Assembly (NCBI RefSeq): GCF_900491745.1
Contig: NZ_UETR01000014.1
Span: forward strand, 1 to 64,000
DNA length: 64,000 nt
Direction of reading: 5' to 3'
Origin: Amarolinea aalborgensis
GTDB taxonomy: Bacteria; Chloroflexota; Anaerolineae; SSC4; Amarolineaceae
In this document: piece after piece, positions 49,193 to 57,855 of the stretch
Numbering within the stretch: position 1 is the stretch's first letter
Layout: every line of letters begins with the position of its first letter
Notes under the pieces: generated by a model
What the model was told of the DNA's origin: nothing
Databases searched by the model: none
The model's input: only the letters and a program-made list of their open reading frames with translations
Made by a program: the position numbers and the translations under genes

Positions 49193-51091
49193 TTAGACGG
49201 CTACGTCCTCGGGTGCTGCCGACGCAGACGAGACCTCTCTGTCAGTCACTTTGTCTATTGGCAAACCAGGAACTATCTGGAGCACGAATTTGATTGCCTC
49301 GTCAATGTATGATGGAACCTTGTTCCAAACTATCTTCTCTGCAAGCCGTTGCGCGAATCTTCCCTTGCCCATGCCTGTAGTCTCAATTCGCCGTATAACC
49401 TTATCAATCTCCTTCCGGTCGATTTCCGCACTCATGTTCCTTTGCTGTGTTGGAGTGCCGCCGAGTTCCCTGTAAATCTCAACAAACTGTGGCCCGTAAC
49501 CAACGGTAAGAAGCTCATCCTCGAGAGTTTGGCGATTGACGAAGATACCAATCTTCGCAAGTGCCTTACGGACATCCTCCCATTTCCTCGTCCTGCAATC
49601 TGTCTCGAGTGAGGTAGTCTGCGCGTTGTCGATGAGTTTTGCCAGGTCAATGCCACGCTTTAGCCCAGCATAGTGACAATTGTCGGCCTTATCTTCGCCG
49701 TCGGTTTCTAACGCGACAGTTGGGTCACCATCGGTCATTACGGCAAATGGAAGATCAAGCCCTGATGGGCCAACGAATTGCACATACGGTCGAAAATCAA
49801 TGCCGCAGACGCTACACACACTGATGCCTGCGCCATCAAGTGTGTGGGAAAGCTTTCCTGCCTCCTTGAGCCTCCGGGCAATCTCTGGAACTAAGAAGAA
49901 TTCAGCATCGCCTTCAACCAGTATTAGGCCTCGGGCAAAGACGATTTCGCCGCGAGTAGCATCTAAGAACCTGCTCAGATCGCGGCGCACCTTCTCATCC
50001 AGTTGGGCTATCTTGGAAGTTGATACGGCCACTATGCCGTTCTTGCTGCGTTTGAAGAGCGCAAACCACTCTGGTTCGGCTAGACTAACGATCGTGGGCG
50101 AATGAGTCGAAACCAGGATTGGGAGTTCCCGTTTGAAGACATTCTTAAAGACAAGTCTCTGCAGATGGGGGTGCAAATGTGCTTCCGGCTCCTCAATTGC
50201 AAGGATCGTAAACTGCGATTGTTGGTTGGGCTTAGCATTGGTGCGGAGACGCTCAAGATACACCAGCCACATGATGAGGTATAGTATGTTCGATAACCCT
50301 AGACTGGAATGCTCCAGAGGCAAATCCATCTCTACAAACAGCGTAAGCATTCGCTGCAAATCGTCTGCGTTAGAGGGGAGGAGACCGATTGTGGGGTGTA
50401 TGGCGTGCTCATCCTCTATGACATCCACCAATAACTCTCTAATGTCTTTCTGTAGTTGCTCAACAGACGTGATCTTCTGTAAGCGTTCCGATGCTGACTT
50501 GACTTGTTGAGCCACCTGTCTAAACTCGTCGTCTTGCGCCAGGCTCATAAGTTCAACCATCCGTCGCATTGGAGAGAGGCGCCAACTCTGCATGTCTCTG
50601 TCCATATCGCGGAGCGCCGGAACAAGCACCATTCTCACGAAGCTGCGAAAACGTGTCGCCCCTTTTGTATTTGTCTCGTCGTCTCGTGCATATCGTACGA
50701 TCTCATACTCGTCTTCGCCCAGCGCATCCTCAGGCTTAAGGTTTGGACGAGGACGATAAACAGAGGACAGTTTCGTCTGTAGCGGCTCACCTTCGGTAGA
50801 AACTCGGCAATCATGGGCACAGGCTAGCAGATCCTTGTCTTTGGTCGGATCAAAACCAGAAAACCAGACATGAACCTCGATTTGCGTTCCTCTGAACGGA
50901 GTGACTCGATGTGAGAAATCGCCTGTGCTTAACTGCCCCCGATAGTTTGAGTCCAATACCAAACGCAACGCCTCGAAAAAGTTCGTCTTCCCGGTACCGT
51001 TTTCTCCAAGCAGAACCGCTTTCTCGCTCAGTTGGACTTCAAAGTCCTGTAGGTTTCGGAAATTCTTGATTTGGACTTTCGAGATATACAT
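49193..51091 (-). CDS. gajA: Gabija anti-phage protein GajA (OLD-family AAA/TOPRIM nuclease)
   Basis: 632 residues. The N-terminal ABC-type ATPase has LLGENGTGKTNF (Walker A, residues 28-38), an LSNILYLI signature-like segment, ILAIEEPEAHLHP (Walker B, residues 296-308) and STHSP. The C-terminal TOPRIM domain has LVEGD (catalytic Glu, residues 391-395) and TDGD (residues 453-456). This is the OLD nuclease architecture of GajA. Paired with the helicase gene downstream it forms a complete Gabija system. The lower GC content supports acquisition by transfer. Confidence 0.88.
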   Translation of the reverse strand: MYISKVQIKNFRNLQDFEVQLSEKAVLLGENGTGKTNFFEALRLVLDSNYRGQLSTGDFSHRVTPFRGTQIEVHVWFSGFDPTKDKDLLACAHDCRVSTEGEPLQTKLSSVYRPRPNLKPEDALGEDEYEIVRYARDDETNTKGATRFRSFVRMVLVPALRDMDRDMQSWRLSPMRRMVELMSLAQDDEFRQVAQQVKSASERLQKITSVEQLQKDIRELLVDVIEDEHAIHPTIGLLPSNADDLQRMLTLFVEMDLPLEHSSLGLSNILYLIMWLVYLERLRTNAKPNQQSQFTILAIEEPEAHLHPHLQRLVFKNVFKRELPILVSTHSPTIVSLAEPEWFALFKRSKNGIVAVSTSKIAQLDEKVRRDLSRFLDATRGEIVFARGLILVEGDAEFFLVPEIARRLKEAGKLSHTLDGAGISVCSVCGIDFRPYVQFVGPSGLDLPFAVMTDGDPTVALETDGEDKADNCHYAGLKRGIDLAKLIDNAQTTSLETDCRTRKWEDVRKALAKIGIFVNRQTLEDELLTVGYGPQFVEIYRELGGTPTQQRNMSAEIDRKEIDKVIRRIETTGMGKGRFAQRLAEKIVWNKVPSYIDEAIKFVLQIVPGLPIDKVTDREVSSASAAPEDVAV

Positions 51092-51294
51092 AGTTGTTGT
51101 ACCCGCTTGAGATGATTTGGTGTGATCTCAATGAGATTGCGTAGAGCCTCTTACAACTCCCCCGAAACACCTAGGCCAGGCGCTCGGTCTACTGCATCGC
51201 CCCGCCCACGTTATGATCGCGGCGCAGGATGTGGCACGCGCCCGCACCATATCGCCCCACAGGGTTTCGTTGGTTTTGCGCTTGATCATAGACA

Positions 51295-51526
51295 TCACGG
51301 CTGTTTCGCGAGTCGGTAATAGTCCGTTTTTGGTGCACCGACGAACTCGACGAGACCACGCGCCTTGAGGTCGGTGATGTTGCGCTGGGCTGCGGCCCAC
51401 GAAACCTGCCATTGTTGCGCCAGGGTCAGCCCAGCCAGATAGTCGCCCGGCCATTATCTGAGCGATGAACCACTGCTGGTGAGCAGTTACAGCCTCATTC
51501 AACCTCAGCCGCCATTCGCCGATCAC
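51295..51526 (-). pseudogene. Frameshifted winged-helix gene fragment
   Basis: The first frame gives LNEAVTAHQQWFIAQIMAGR (start about 51526). A second frame continues DYLAGLTLAQQWQVSWAAAQRNITDLKARGLVEFVGA...YYRLAKQP to a stop at 51295-51297. The latter is a typical winged helix-turn-helix tail that ends many Fic-like or regulator proteins. The frame changes near 51440, so it is probably a decayed gene at the border of the Gabija island. The parent family is not certain. Confidence 0.5.
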
Positions 51527-51729
51527 AACCGATCGTTAGCCGCGAGGCATCATGTTTCAAGTTTACCACAATTCCATGCTTACAGAAAACCAACAAGCCG
51601 ATCCACTGGGAGATCGGCAGGCCCACGAGCAGGGCCGCATGGCAGAGGAAGATAAGGCAGGACACACGGATGCGTAGCGCCGTGGCAACTGGAACTCGAC
51701 GGGCAAAACGTAGTCCACGATTCTGCAGA

Positions 51730-52740
51730 TTATGCATCTCTGGGTGTCTTGTCCGACTGATAGGCGATCGCCATCGTGTTGCCGGGCAGGAAGTTCGACA
51801 TCAAGTAGCGCAGCGATTGTTCTCGATCCTTACCGCCATCGTCGCTCAACAGCAACTGCTCGCAGAAGGCGGCAATGTCTTCGACGATCCGTTCATAGCG
51901 ATAGTACGCCAACGCGTACGCGTCGAGCTCGGCTTGACCATAGCCCTGGTAGAACAGGGTCTCTTCCTCTTGCGGGGTGCGCACGTTACCGAATTGGCCG
52001 CCGCCGATAAACATCAAATCTCGCTCTTTGGGCGCCAGGATCGGGTTGTCCCAATCCACGATGTAGAGGGCGCCGCTGGTCGTGATCAAGATGTTGCCGG
52101 CGTGAAGATCGGAGTGACAGACAACGAACCCTGGTGATCGAGCCTGAAGCGCCAGGGCGAGCCGTTCTGCGCGGCCGACGAGATCGAGAATCTGAGCCTG
52201 CCTGGCCTGCAAAAACAGAGCGAGTCTTGCGGCCACAGGGTCGGCAAACGCCTCGTTCGCCGCGCGCATCAGGAGCTTCCTCACGGTTGCTCGCCAATGC
52301 GATGAGTATGTTTCCTGCTGGATATGAGCTGTGAGCGCGGGCGGTACGTCAGCCGTGTGGATGGCCTTGAGCGCTGCGCCGAAATCGGCCCATTGGCGCT
52401 CCGACAAGGTGATCTCATAACCATCCCGGCCATCAACAAACGGATAAAGAATGACGGTGAAGGCGTTCAGGCGCGCCCACGGCTGTCCAGTCTTGTTTGT
52501 CAGTGGGGCGATGATCTGCGCGACCCCTTGGTCGCTGAGGAATCTGGGCAAGGCCACAGAGGTCTCGTCAAAGATGCCGCTGCGCAGCTTCAGGAAATAG
52601 GGCGCACCGTCATCCGCCATGACGCGATAGACGGTCGTGTTCCGATCGGCGCCGAGAGGCAAGAACGTGACCTGAACGGCACGCAACCCATATTCATCCC
52701 GCATACAGGTGGCGATTCTTTCGGCTTGGAGATCGTTCAT
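51730..52740 (-). CDS. Aminoglycoside phosphotransferase-family kinase (APH(9)-like)
   Basis: 336 residues. The kinase-like fold of the APH/choline kinase group shows the catalytic VCHSDLHAGNIL (near residue 215, with catalytic Asp) and YIVDWDNP (Mg-binding). The N-terminal lobe has PYFLKLRSG. The overall pattern resembles spectinomycin-phosphotransferase-like proteins, but the small-molecule substrate is not proven. The start at 52740 is preferred over one two codons upstream. Confidence 0.75.
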   Translation of the reverse strand: MNDLQAERIATCMRDEYGLRAVQVTFLPLGADRNTTVYRVMADDGAPYFLKLRSGIFDETSVALPRFLSDQGVAQIIAPLTNKTGQPWARLNAFTVILYPFVDGRDGYEITLSERQWADFGAALKAIHTADVPPALTAHIQQETYSSHWRATVRKLLMRAANEAFADPVAARLALFLQARQAQILDLVGRAERLALALQARSPGFVVCHSDLHAGNILITTSGALYIVDWDNPILAPKERDLMFIGGGQFGNVRTPQEEETLFYQGYGQAELDAYALAYYRYERIVEDIAAFCEQLLLSDDGGKDREQSLRYLMSNFLPGNTMAIAYQSDKTPRDA

Positions 52741-52811
52741 GTGCATGAACGATTATGCCAGAAACCAGCCCCTTGTCAAAGTGCAGCAGATCCAAATGCA
52801 GCGCACCTTCA

Positions 52812-52908
52812 ACCACCGAAAACACAGAAAACACAGAGAACACAAAAAACGGCAGGTCAGGCGCCAAGTGGCAGCTTCTTTGCGTTCTGTGTGATCTCTG
52901 TAGTCAAA
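52812..52908. repeat. Nonamer hairpin repeat (CACAGAAAA type)
   Basis: The left arm ACCACCGAAAACACAGAAAACACAGAGAACAC has 9-base units. The right arm TTCTTTGCGTTCTGTGTGATCTCTGTAGTCAAA (52876-52908) is close to the right arm at 40001-40033. The pair forms the 52.8 kb copy of the family seen at 39953. Confidence 0.68.
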
Positions 52909-52960
52909 TACCAAACGGGCGGCCGTGTGTGGCCGCCCATCCATCCGAACCTGATGCCCT

Positions 52961-53338
52961 TCAATCGTCGGCGTTGACATCCGCGCCGATGACGCGGAAG
53001 CGCCGGGGCATCGGCAGCAGCGATGGCGACTCAACGGCATCGAGTTGGTTGGGTGTCTGCCATGCGGAGCCGCCGTGCAGTTGCGCCGGCTGCGCCACCG
53101 GATTGACGATGATCATCGGCTGCGCTTGCGGCGGCGGGCGCGACTCCAGCGGCGCTTGCGGGGTCGGCAGGGAACGACGCATGAGCGACGCAATCAGCAG
53201 GCTGGTGGGAATGCTGGCCGCCACACCAACGACCACACCGATCGCCACGGCCATAGACTCCGTGCTCATCCGCTGGCCGACCACGTACGCCAAGACGCCG
53301 GCAAAAACCAACAGCGTCAAAGGAATGAGCTTCTTCAT
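52961..53338 (-). CDS. Small two-helix membrane protein
   Basis: 125 residues: two N-terminal hydrophobic helices (LIPLTLLVFAGVLAYVVG and MAVAIGVVVGVAASIPTSLLIASLM) followed by a Pro/Gln-rich polar tail (PPPQAQPMIIVNPVAQPAQL) and RRFRVIGADVNADD at the end. GGGAGGT upstream of the ATG supports the start. It lies directly downstream of the FtsK-like motor gene on the same strand, so the two may be co-transcribed. No family is recognised. Confidence 0.65.
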   Translation of the reverse strand: MKKLIPLTLLVFAGVLAYVVGQRMSTESMAVAIGVVVGVAASIPTSLLIASLMRRSLPTPQAPLESRPPPQAQPMIIVNPVAQPAQLHGGSAWQTPNQLDAVESPSLLPMPRRFRVIGADVNADD

Positions 53339-53412
53339 TCGTACCTCCCGTGATTGTGCAGTGCAACGCGTGATGGTCAATGTTCACCGTTGCGACGTGT
53401 GATGGCGACATG

Positions 53413-54492
53413 TCACAGCGCGATCAGCTGCCTGGCCTCGGTTGGGCTCCAGCGCCGCGAACGCCGCCCGCCTTCACGCAGCGCGCCCACCAGGCGGCCC
53501 AGGGTGCTCTCGCCAATCCAGGCCGCTTGAAAGCGCACGGTCTGGCCCTTGGTCACGAGCAGGAAATCGCCCGCGCCGGTCAGTTTTTCCGCGCCAGAGC
53601 CGGCCAGGCCGGTCGCAATCTTCGCTTCTTCCGGGCTGGTGACGCTGCCCACAAGACGCACAGGGAAATTGGCCTTCAGCAGCGGCCCCACGGCCGTACT
53701 GGTTGGCTTCTGCGTGCAGCACACAAGGTGAATGCCTGCCTCGCGCCCGCGCTGCGCCAGGCGCGTGAGCAGCCTTTCCACATCCTTGCCGCCAGCCTGC
53801 ACCAGATCGGCCAGCTCATCTACGGCCACAATCAGACGCGGAGAATCCACCGGGCGCCGCAGTTGGCGCGCCATGGCGTCACGCCGCTCCATCTCGGCCA
53901 CGAGGTCGCTGAGCACGCTGAGGACTTCTTTCTTGTCGGCCACGAGCGGCCGCAGCAGGTGCGGAAGCCCATCCAGGGGGCCAAAGCCGCGTCCCTTGGG
54001 GTCAATCAGCACCATTTGCAAGGCGCCCTGGCGATTGTGCATGGCGAGCGAGGAAAGCAGCGCGCGCGCCAACGCGGTCTTACCGCTGCCGGTCGTGCCG
54101 ACGATCAGGACATGGGTCACATCGGGCGACGACAGGCGCAGAAGGAGAGGCGTCTGTTCTTCGTCAACGCCCAGGACGCCGGTGATGGGAGGAATGGTGG
54201 CGAGGCGCGCGCACAGCGGCACCAGTTCGATACGCGGCGCGGCAGTTTCACGAGCCACTTCGATGCTGATCTTGTCGCCATCGCGAAAGATGCGCGTCGA
54301 ACGGGCGCCCAACGCCAGGGCAATCTCTTCAGCCAGCGCGCCCACGCGGTTGATTCGAGTGCCCATCGGCGTCACCAAATCAAAACGCACGAAGCGAGCG
54401 GTGACGGTGCCCCCCGCCACCCGTCCGCCCACCTTATGGCTGGCCAACACCGCCTCGATGCGGTCTGCCTGCATGTCGAGTTTGCGCTGCAT
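53413..54492 (-). CDS. FtsK/SpoIIIE-type DNA translocase motor, without membrane domain
   Basis: 359 residues. The motor domain has VGTTGSGKTALA (Walker A, residues 131-142), VLIDPKGRGFG, LIVAVDELADL (Walker B) and CTQKPTS. The N-terminal ~125 residues correspond to a beta-type module. The N-terminal membrane helices and C-terminal gamma winged helix of true FtsK are missing, so this is probably a cytoplasmic DNA pump. GAGGAGG lies 8 bases before the ATG at 54492. The promoter at 54668-54710 has two LexA boxes, so it is probably SOS-induced. Confidence 0.82.
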   Translation of the reverse strand: MQRKLDMQADRIEAVLASHKVGGRVAGGTVTARFVRFDLVTPMGTRINRVGALAEEIALALGARSTRIFRDGDKISIEVARETAAPRIELVPLCARLATIPPITGVLGVDEEQTPLLLRLSSPDVTHVLIVGTTGSGKTALARALLSSLAMHNRQGALQMVLIDPKGRGFGPLDGLPHLLRPLVADKKEVLSVLSDLVAEMERRDAMARQLRRPVDSPRLIVAVDELADLVQAGGKDVERLLTRLAQRGREAGIHLVCCTQKPTSTAVGPLLKANFPVRLVGSVTSPEEAKIATGLAGSGAEKLTGAGDFLLVTKGQTVRFQAAWIGESTLGRLVGALREGGRRSRRWSPTEARQLIAL

Positions 54493-54667
54493 AGGATGAT
54501 CCTCCTCGGACGCTCCGTGCGTCGCCGGCTTCCTGCCAGAAGCGGGCGCTGATGGAGGCGGGCCGTCACGTCCGACGGTGCGCGGCCCCACCCAAAAACC
54601 TGGTACACTGGTAGGGCCGGCGAAAGGATCTTCTCTTATGTGCGCAAAACCAACGATTGCCCTAATC

Positions 54668-54710
54668 GAACAAGTGTTCTTAGTATATCAGAACATTTGT
54701 TCTATGTCAA
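54668..54710 (-). promoter_or_regulatory. Near-consensus promoter with two LexA (SOS) boxes
   Basis: On the minus strand TTGACA (plus coordinates 54705-54710), a 17-base spacer and TATACT (54682-54687) form an excellent sigma70-type promoter. The spacer holds GAACATTTGTTC (54691-54702, plus-strand spelling), and GAACAAGTGTTC (54668-54679) covers the start point. Both fit the GAACN4GTTC LexA box of Gram-positive-type SOS systems. Their centres are 23 bases apart. It points at the FtsK-like gene, leaving a leader of about 180 bases. Confidence 0.78.
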
Positions 54711-54775
54711 GATGTACGAATGACGAATTTGCCAGCAGATTGGGCGCTCCGCGGAAAGACAGCGCGGGGCTGCGA

Positions 54776-55444
54776 TCATGACGCCGAGGGCGGGATCTCC
54801 AGGCGCAGCTGCGTCAGGAACTGCTGCATGAATTCGGTGCGCGACCTGGCTTCTGCGCGCGCGCTCGCCGTGTGCATAAGATCGCCCAGGCGCAGCAGCT
54901 TGACGTAGAAGTGGTCGAGGACGGCGGTCGTATCGTCCGGCGGCCGCTGGTCAGGGAAGGGCTGGGCGCTGTCATACAGCGGCTTGCGCTGCGAACCGCC
55001 CAACAGCAGGCAGCGGGCGATGCCGATCGCGCCGATGGCGTCGAGGCGGTCGGCGTCTTGCACGACCATAGCCTCCAGTGTCGCTGGCGCGATGCCCGCA
55101 GAAAAACTGTGCGCGGCGATGGCGTGTTCGATGGCTGGAATCAAGGATGGCAGGTAGCCGCTGGCGCGTAGGAATTCGCCGGCGGCCGCGGCCGCCAGCG
55201 TGGAGGCGTGGCCGCGCTGCGGCGACGACTTGGGCAGCAGAACGCAGTCATGCAGCCACGCCGCAGGCAGCACGATTTCCAGGTGGGCGCCCTCGGCTAA
55301 GGCTATTCGGCGCGCGACAACGACTACCCGGCGTACGTGCTCCAGGTCGTGGGCGGGGTCGGCATCGGCCAGGCGCGGACGCAGGAACTCCAGGCAGCGC
55401 GCGGCCCAGAGCGTTTCGTCAAATGGTCGTGTTGGTGGATTCAT
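54776..55444 (-). CDS. HD-domain phosphohydrolase
   Basis: 222 residues. HDLEHVRRVV (residues 32-41) gives the first metal ligands and LHDCVLL the HD pair (near residue 65). DADRLDAIGAIGIAR supplies the final Asp. This matches the YedJ/HD-hydrolase group, which cleaves nucleotide or other phosphoesters. The physiological substrate is unknown. It lies upstream of the SOS promoter on the same strand and appears to be a separate unit. Confidence 0.82.
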   Translation of the reverse strand: MNPPTRPFDETLWAARCLEFLRPRLADADPAHDLEHVRRVVVVARRIALAEGAHLEIVLPAAWLHDCVLLPKSSPQRGHASTLAAAAAGEFLRASGYLPSLIPAIEHAIAAHSFSAGIAPATLEAMVVQDADRLDAIGAIGIARCLLLGGSQRKPLYDSAQPFPDQRPPDDTTAVLDHFYVKLLRLGDLMHTASARAEARSRTEFMQQFLTQLRLEIPPSAS

Positions 55445-55539
55445 GGGGTCCGGTATAGCACGGAAAGATGAGGGATGACAGATGAAACATTACACAGTGG
55501 AGATGGCGACCGCGGCGGCGTGCAGCGAGGCGCTGGCGA

Positions 55540-55569
55540 TTGGCTGAATCGTTCGTTCTCAGGTAAAAT
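55540..55569 (+). promoter_or_regulatory. Sigma70-type promoter of the MFS gene
   Basis: TTGGCT (55540-55545), an 18-base spacer and TAAAAT (55564-55569). It lies about 90 bases before the MFS coding region. The -10 box resembles the metG promoter's. Confidence 0.5.
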
Positions 55570-55660
55570 CTATGCGTCTGTGCGTTTTAGAGACAGCATC
55601 CCCGAATTCTTTGCCCACCGTTGACCCGGCGACGCCGGGTGCGCGGCCGAGCAGAAGGCG

Positions 55661-57034
55661 TTGGCATTGGTTGTGGAAGAACTCCATGGTACATCCCGGG
55701 CATCGTTAATTCAGGTTCTACGTAATCGCGGCTTTTCACGCCTGTGGGCGGCCCAAGCCATCTCGTTGACGGCGCAATCCATGGTCAATTTTGCCGTCAT
55801 TGTCTTAACCGAGCGGGTCACGCAGCGGTCTTTGTTCACCAGCCTGGCCATCCTGTCCTTCGTGATCCCGCCCGTGCTTGTCGGCGCCTTTGCAGGCGTG
55901 GTGGTGGATCGCTCGAACAAGCCCTTCATGCTGTGGATCACCAACCTCCTGCGCACGGGGCTGATGATCGGCTACTTTCTATTCGATCGTGACTGGTCGC
56001 CAGTGGTTTTGCTCTCTGGCATCTTCCTGATCACGGCGCTGTTTGCCGCCGTATCGCAGTTCTTCGGCCCAGCCGAAGCCGCCACGATTCCACTGTTGGT
56101 GCCGCGTCACCAACTCCTGTCAGCCAATGCGCTCTTTGCCACCACCTACAACGCATCCCTGGTCGTAGGGATGGCGATTCTTGGCCCGCTCCTGGTGACA
56201 TTCCTCGGCCTGCGGCGTTTATGGCTTTTCATTGCGGTCTTGTACGGTCTCTGCACCATCCTGGTGGCGCGCCTGCCATCGGGCGATCGCAGCCAGGAAC
56301 GCCCCCTGCGCGCCATTCTGCGCGAGTCAACCGATGGCCTGGCCGCGACCTTCTATCGCGAGTTCTGGCTGCCGGTGCGCGAGGGCTGGTCGTTCATGGC
56401 CAATTATCCGCCCGTGCGCACGGCCACCATTAACCTGTCGCTCGCCTCAACCATTCTGCTGGTGGTCGCGACGCTCGGCCCAGGCTTTGTCAGCCGCGTG
56501 CTCGGTCGCAACCCGGAAGACGTGAGCTTCCTGCTGCTGCCGGCCAGCCTGGGCATGGTATTGGGCATTGTGCTGGTGGGCCGCGTCGTGCGCCGCACCG
56601 GCCCTTCACGCCTGATCAGCCTGAGCATGGTGAGCGGCGCGCTCTTCCTGGCCGGCCTGGCCTTGTCGCCCACATGGGGCGCCAGCCTGGCGCATCTAAT
56701 TTGGGGAGCCGCCGCGCCAGCCAACCTCGTCGGCGATATCATTTTAGGCGGCGCCGTGGTGATGGCGATGGGGCTGGGTGTGGTCAATTCCTTCATCACC
56801 GTACCCGCCTACACGCAGCTGCAAGAGGAAACGGATGAGAACATGCGCGGCCGGGTCTTCGCCTCGCTGTTCATGATTACCGGCACTCTCTCCATGCTTC
56901 CCGTGCTTTTTGCCGGCGCGCTGGCCGATTGGCTGGGGCTGATCACCGTCATGGTCGTGGTCGCGGTCGTCATGGGCGCGGCCGGCTTGGTCACTATGGG
57001 CCGCCACTCTCCTGCGCCTCAACCAGGCGCGTAA
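55661..57034 (+). CDS. MFS transporter
   Basis: 457 residues with about twelve hydrophobic helices. NRGFSRLWAAQAISLTAQSMVNFAV opens like the drug/metabolite-efflux MFS-1 group, and AGVVVDRSNK matches the MFS loop 2-3 motif. The TTG at 55661 is the furthest plausible start; a GTG four codons later is an alternative. No ATG fits before the first helix. The substrate is unknown. It stands apart from the genes on either side. Confidence 0.75.
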   Translation: MALVVEELHGTSRASLIQVLRNRGFSRLWAAQAISLTAQSMVNFAVIVLTERVTQRSLFTSLAILSFVIPPVLVGAFAGVVVDRSNKPFMLWITNLLRTGLMIGYFLFDRDWSPVVLLSGIFLITALFAAVSQFFGPAEAATIPLLVPRHQLLSANALFATTYNASLVVGMAILGPLLVTFLGLRRLWLFIAVLYGLCTILVARLPSGDRSQERPLRAILRESTDGLAATFYREFWLPVREGWSFMANYPPVRTATINLSLASTILLVVATLGPGFVSRVLGRNPEDVSFLLLPASLGMVLGIVLVGRVVRRTGPSRLISLSMVSGALFLAGLALSPTWGASLAHLIWGAAAPANLVGDIILGGAVVMAMGLGVVNSFITVPAYTQLQEETDENMRGRVFASLFMITGTLSMLPVLFAGALADWLGLITVMVVVAVVMGAAGLVTMGRHSPAPQPGA

Positions 57035-57309
57035 GCCGACGGGCCGCCCGGAGCCTAAGCCTGAACGCACGAGCGCCACGCTGGTAGTCTTGGCGACGAG
57101 CAGCAGCAGTGCGCACGACACCCCAAAGTTGACACGTATCATTCCGCTGGTTGCGCCCGGTGGGCGATCTGTCAGGTATCTGTCGCTGACCTATGGGGCG
57201 CCAGGCCGCCGGCTGCTCCATAATCAACGGACTCTGTATGCGCGACTGCCGCCCGTTGCCCCGCGGATGACGGCATAAGCGGTGCAAATCACGAATTTCG
57301 GAGGCGCCT

Positions 57310-57849
57310 ATGTTGTACGGGGAAAGGGTTCGTCTACGGGCCGTCGAGCGCACGGATCTGCCAACGTTCGTGCGCTGGTTCAACGATCCAGACGTGCGCC
57401 AGTATGTGCTGATGTCCGAACCGATGTCCATGGCGATGGAGGAGCGCTGGTTCGAGAATCGGCTGAGCCGCACCGATGATTATCTCTTCGGCATCGAAGC
57501 GCACGTCGGCGACGCGTGGGTTCACATTGGCAACAACGGTCTGCACCGTATTGACTGGAAGAGCCGCATTGCCACCTTTGGCATTGCGCTGGGCGAAAAG
57601 GCCTATTGGGGCCAGGGTTACGGCACGGACGCCACGCGCACCATCCTTCGGTTTGCGTTTGGCGAGCTGAACCTGCACCGCGTCGAGCTCGATGTCTACG
57701 ACTTCAACCCGCGCGGCATTCGCTGCTACGAAAAGGCCGGCTTCCGCCATGAAGGCGTCAGGCGCCAGGCCATCTTCCGCAACGGCCAGTACCACGATGT
57801 GCTGACCATGTCGGTTTTACAGCACGAATTCATGATGCCCGGCGCCTGA
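57310..57849 (+). CDS. RimJ/RimL-type GNAT acetyltransferase
   Basis: 179 residues. It opens GERVRLRAVERTDLPTFVRWFNDPDV, typical of the RimJ/RimL group. The acetyl-CoA loop is EKAYWGQGYGTDATR, then LNLHRVELDVYDFNPRGIRCYEKAGF. Such enzymes acetylate N-termini of ribosomal proteins or small molecules. It lies convergently against the acyl-CoA ligase with a 6-base gap. Confidence 0.82.
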   Translation: MLYGERVRLRAVERTDLPTFVRWFNDPDVRQYVLMSEPMSMAMEERWFENRLSRTDDYLFGIEAHVGDAWVHIGNNGLHRIDWKSRIATFGIALGEKAYWGQGYGTDATRTILRFAFGELNLHRVELDVYDFNPRGIRCYEKAGFRHEGVRRQAIFRNGQYHDVLTMSVLQHEFMMPGA

Positions 57850-57855
57850 ACCGTC

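Noticed and set aside
51495..51737. Possible 80-residue hydrophobic protein between the Gabija island and the APH-like gene
   Set aside because: It has no Shine-Dalgarno, overlaps both neighbouring units and shows no family likeness; the stretch 51527-51729 is left as spacer.
57035..57309. Possible RNA gene between the MFS and GNAT genes
   Set aside because: No tRNA-like or conserved RNA structure is visible; the stretch is treated as ordinary spacer.
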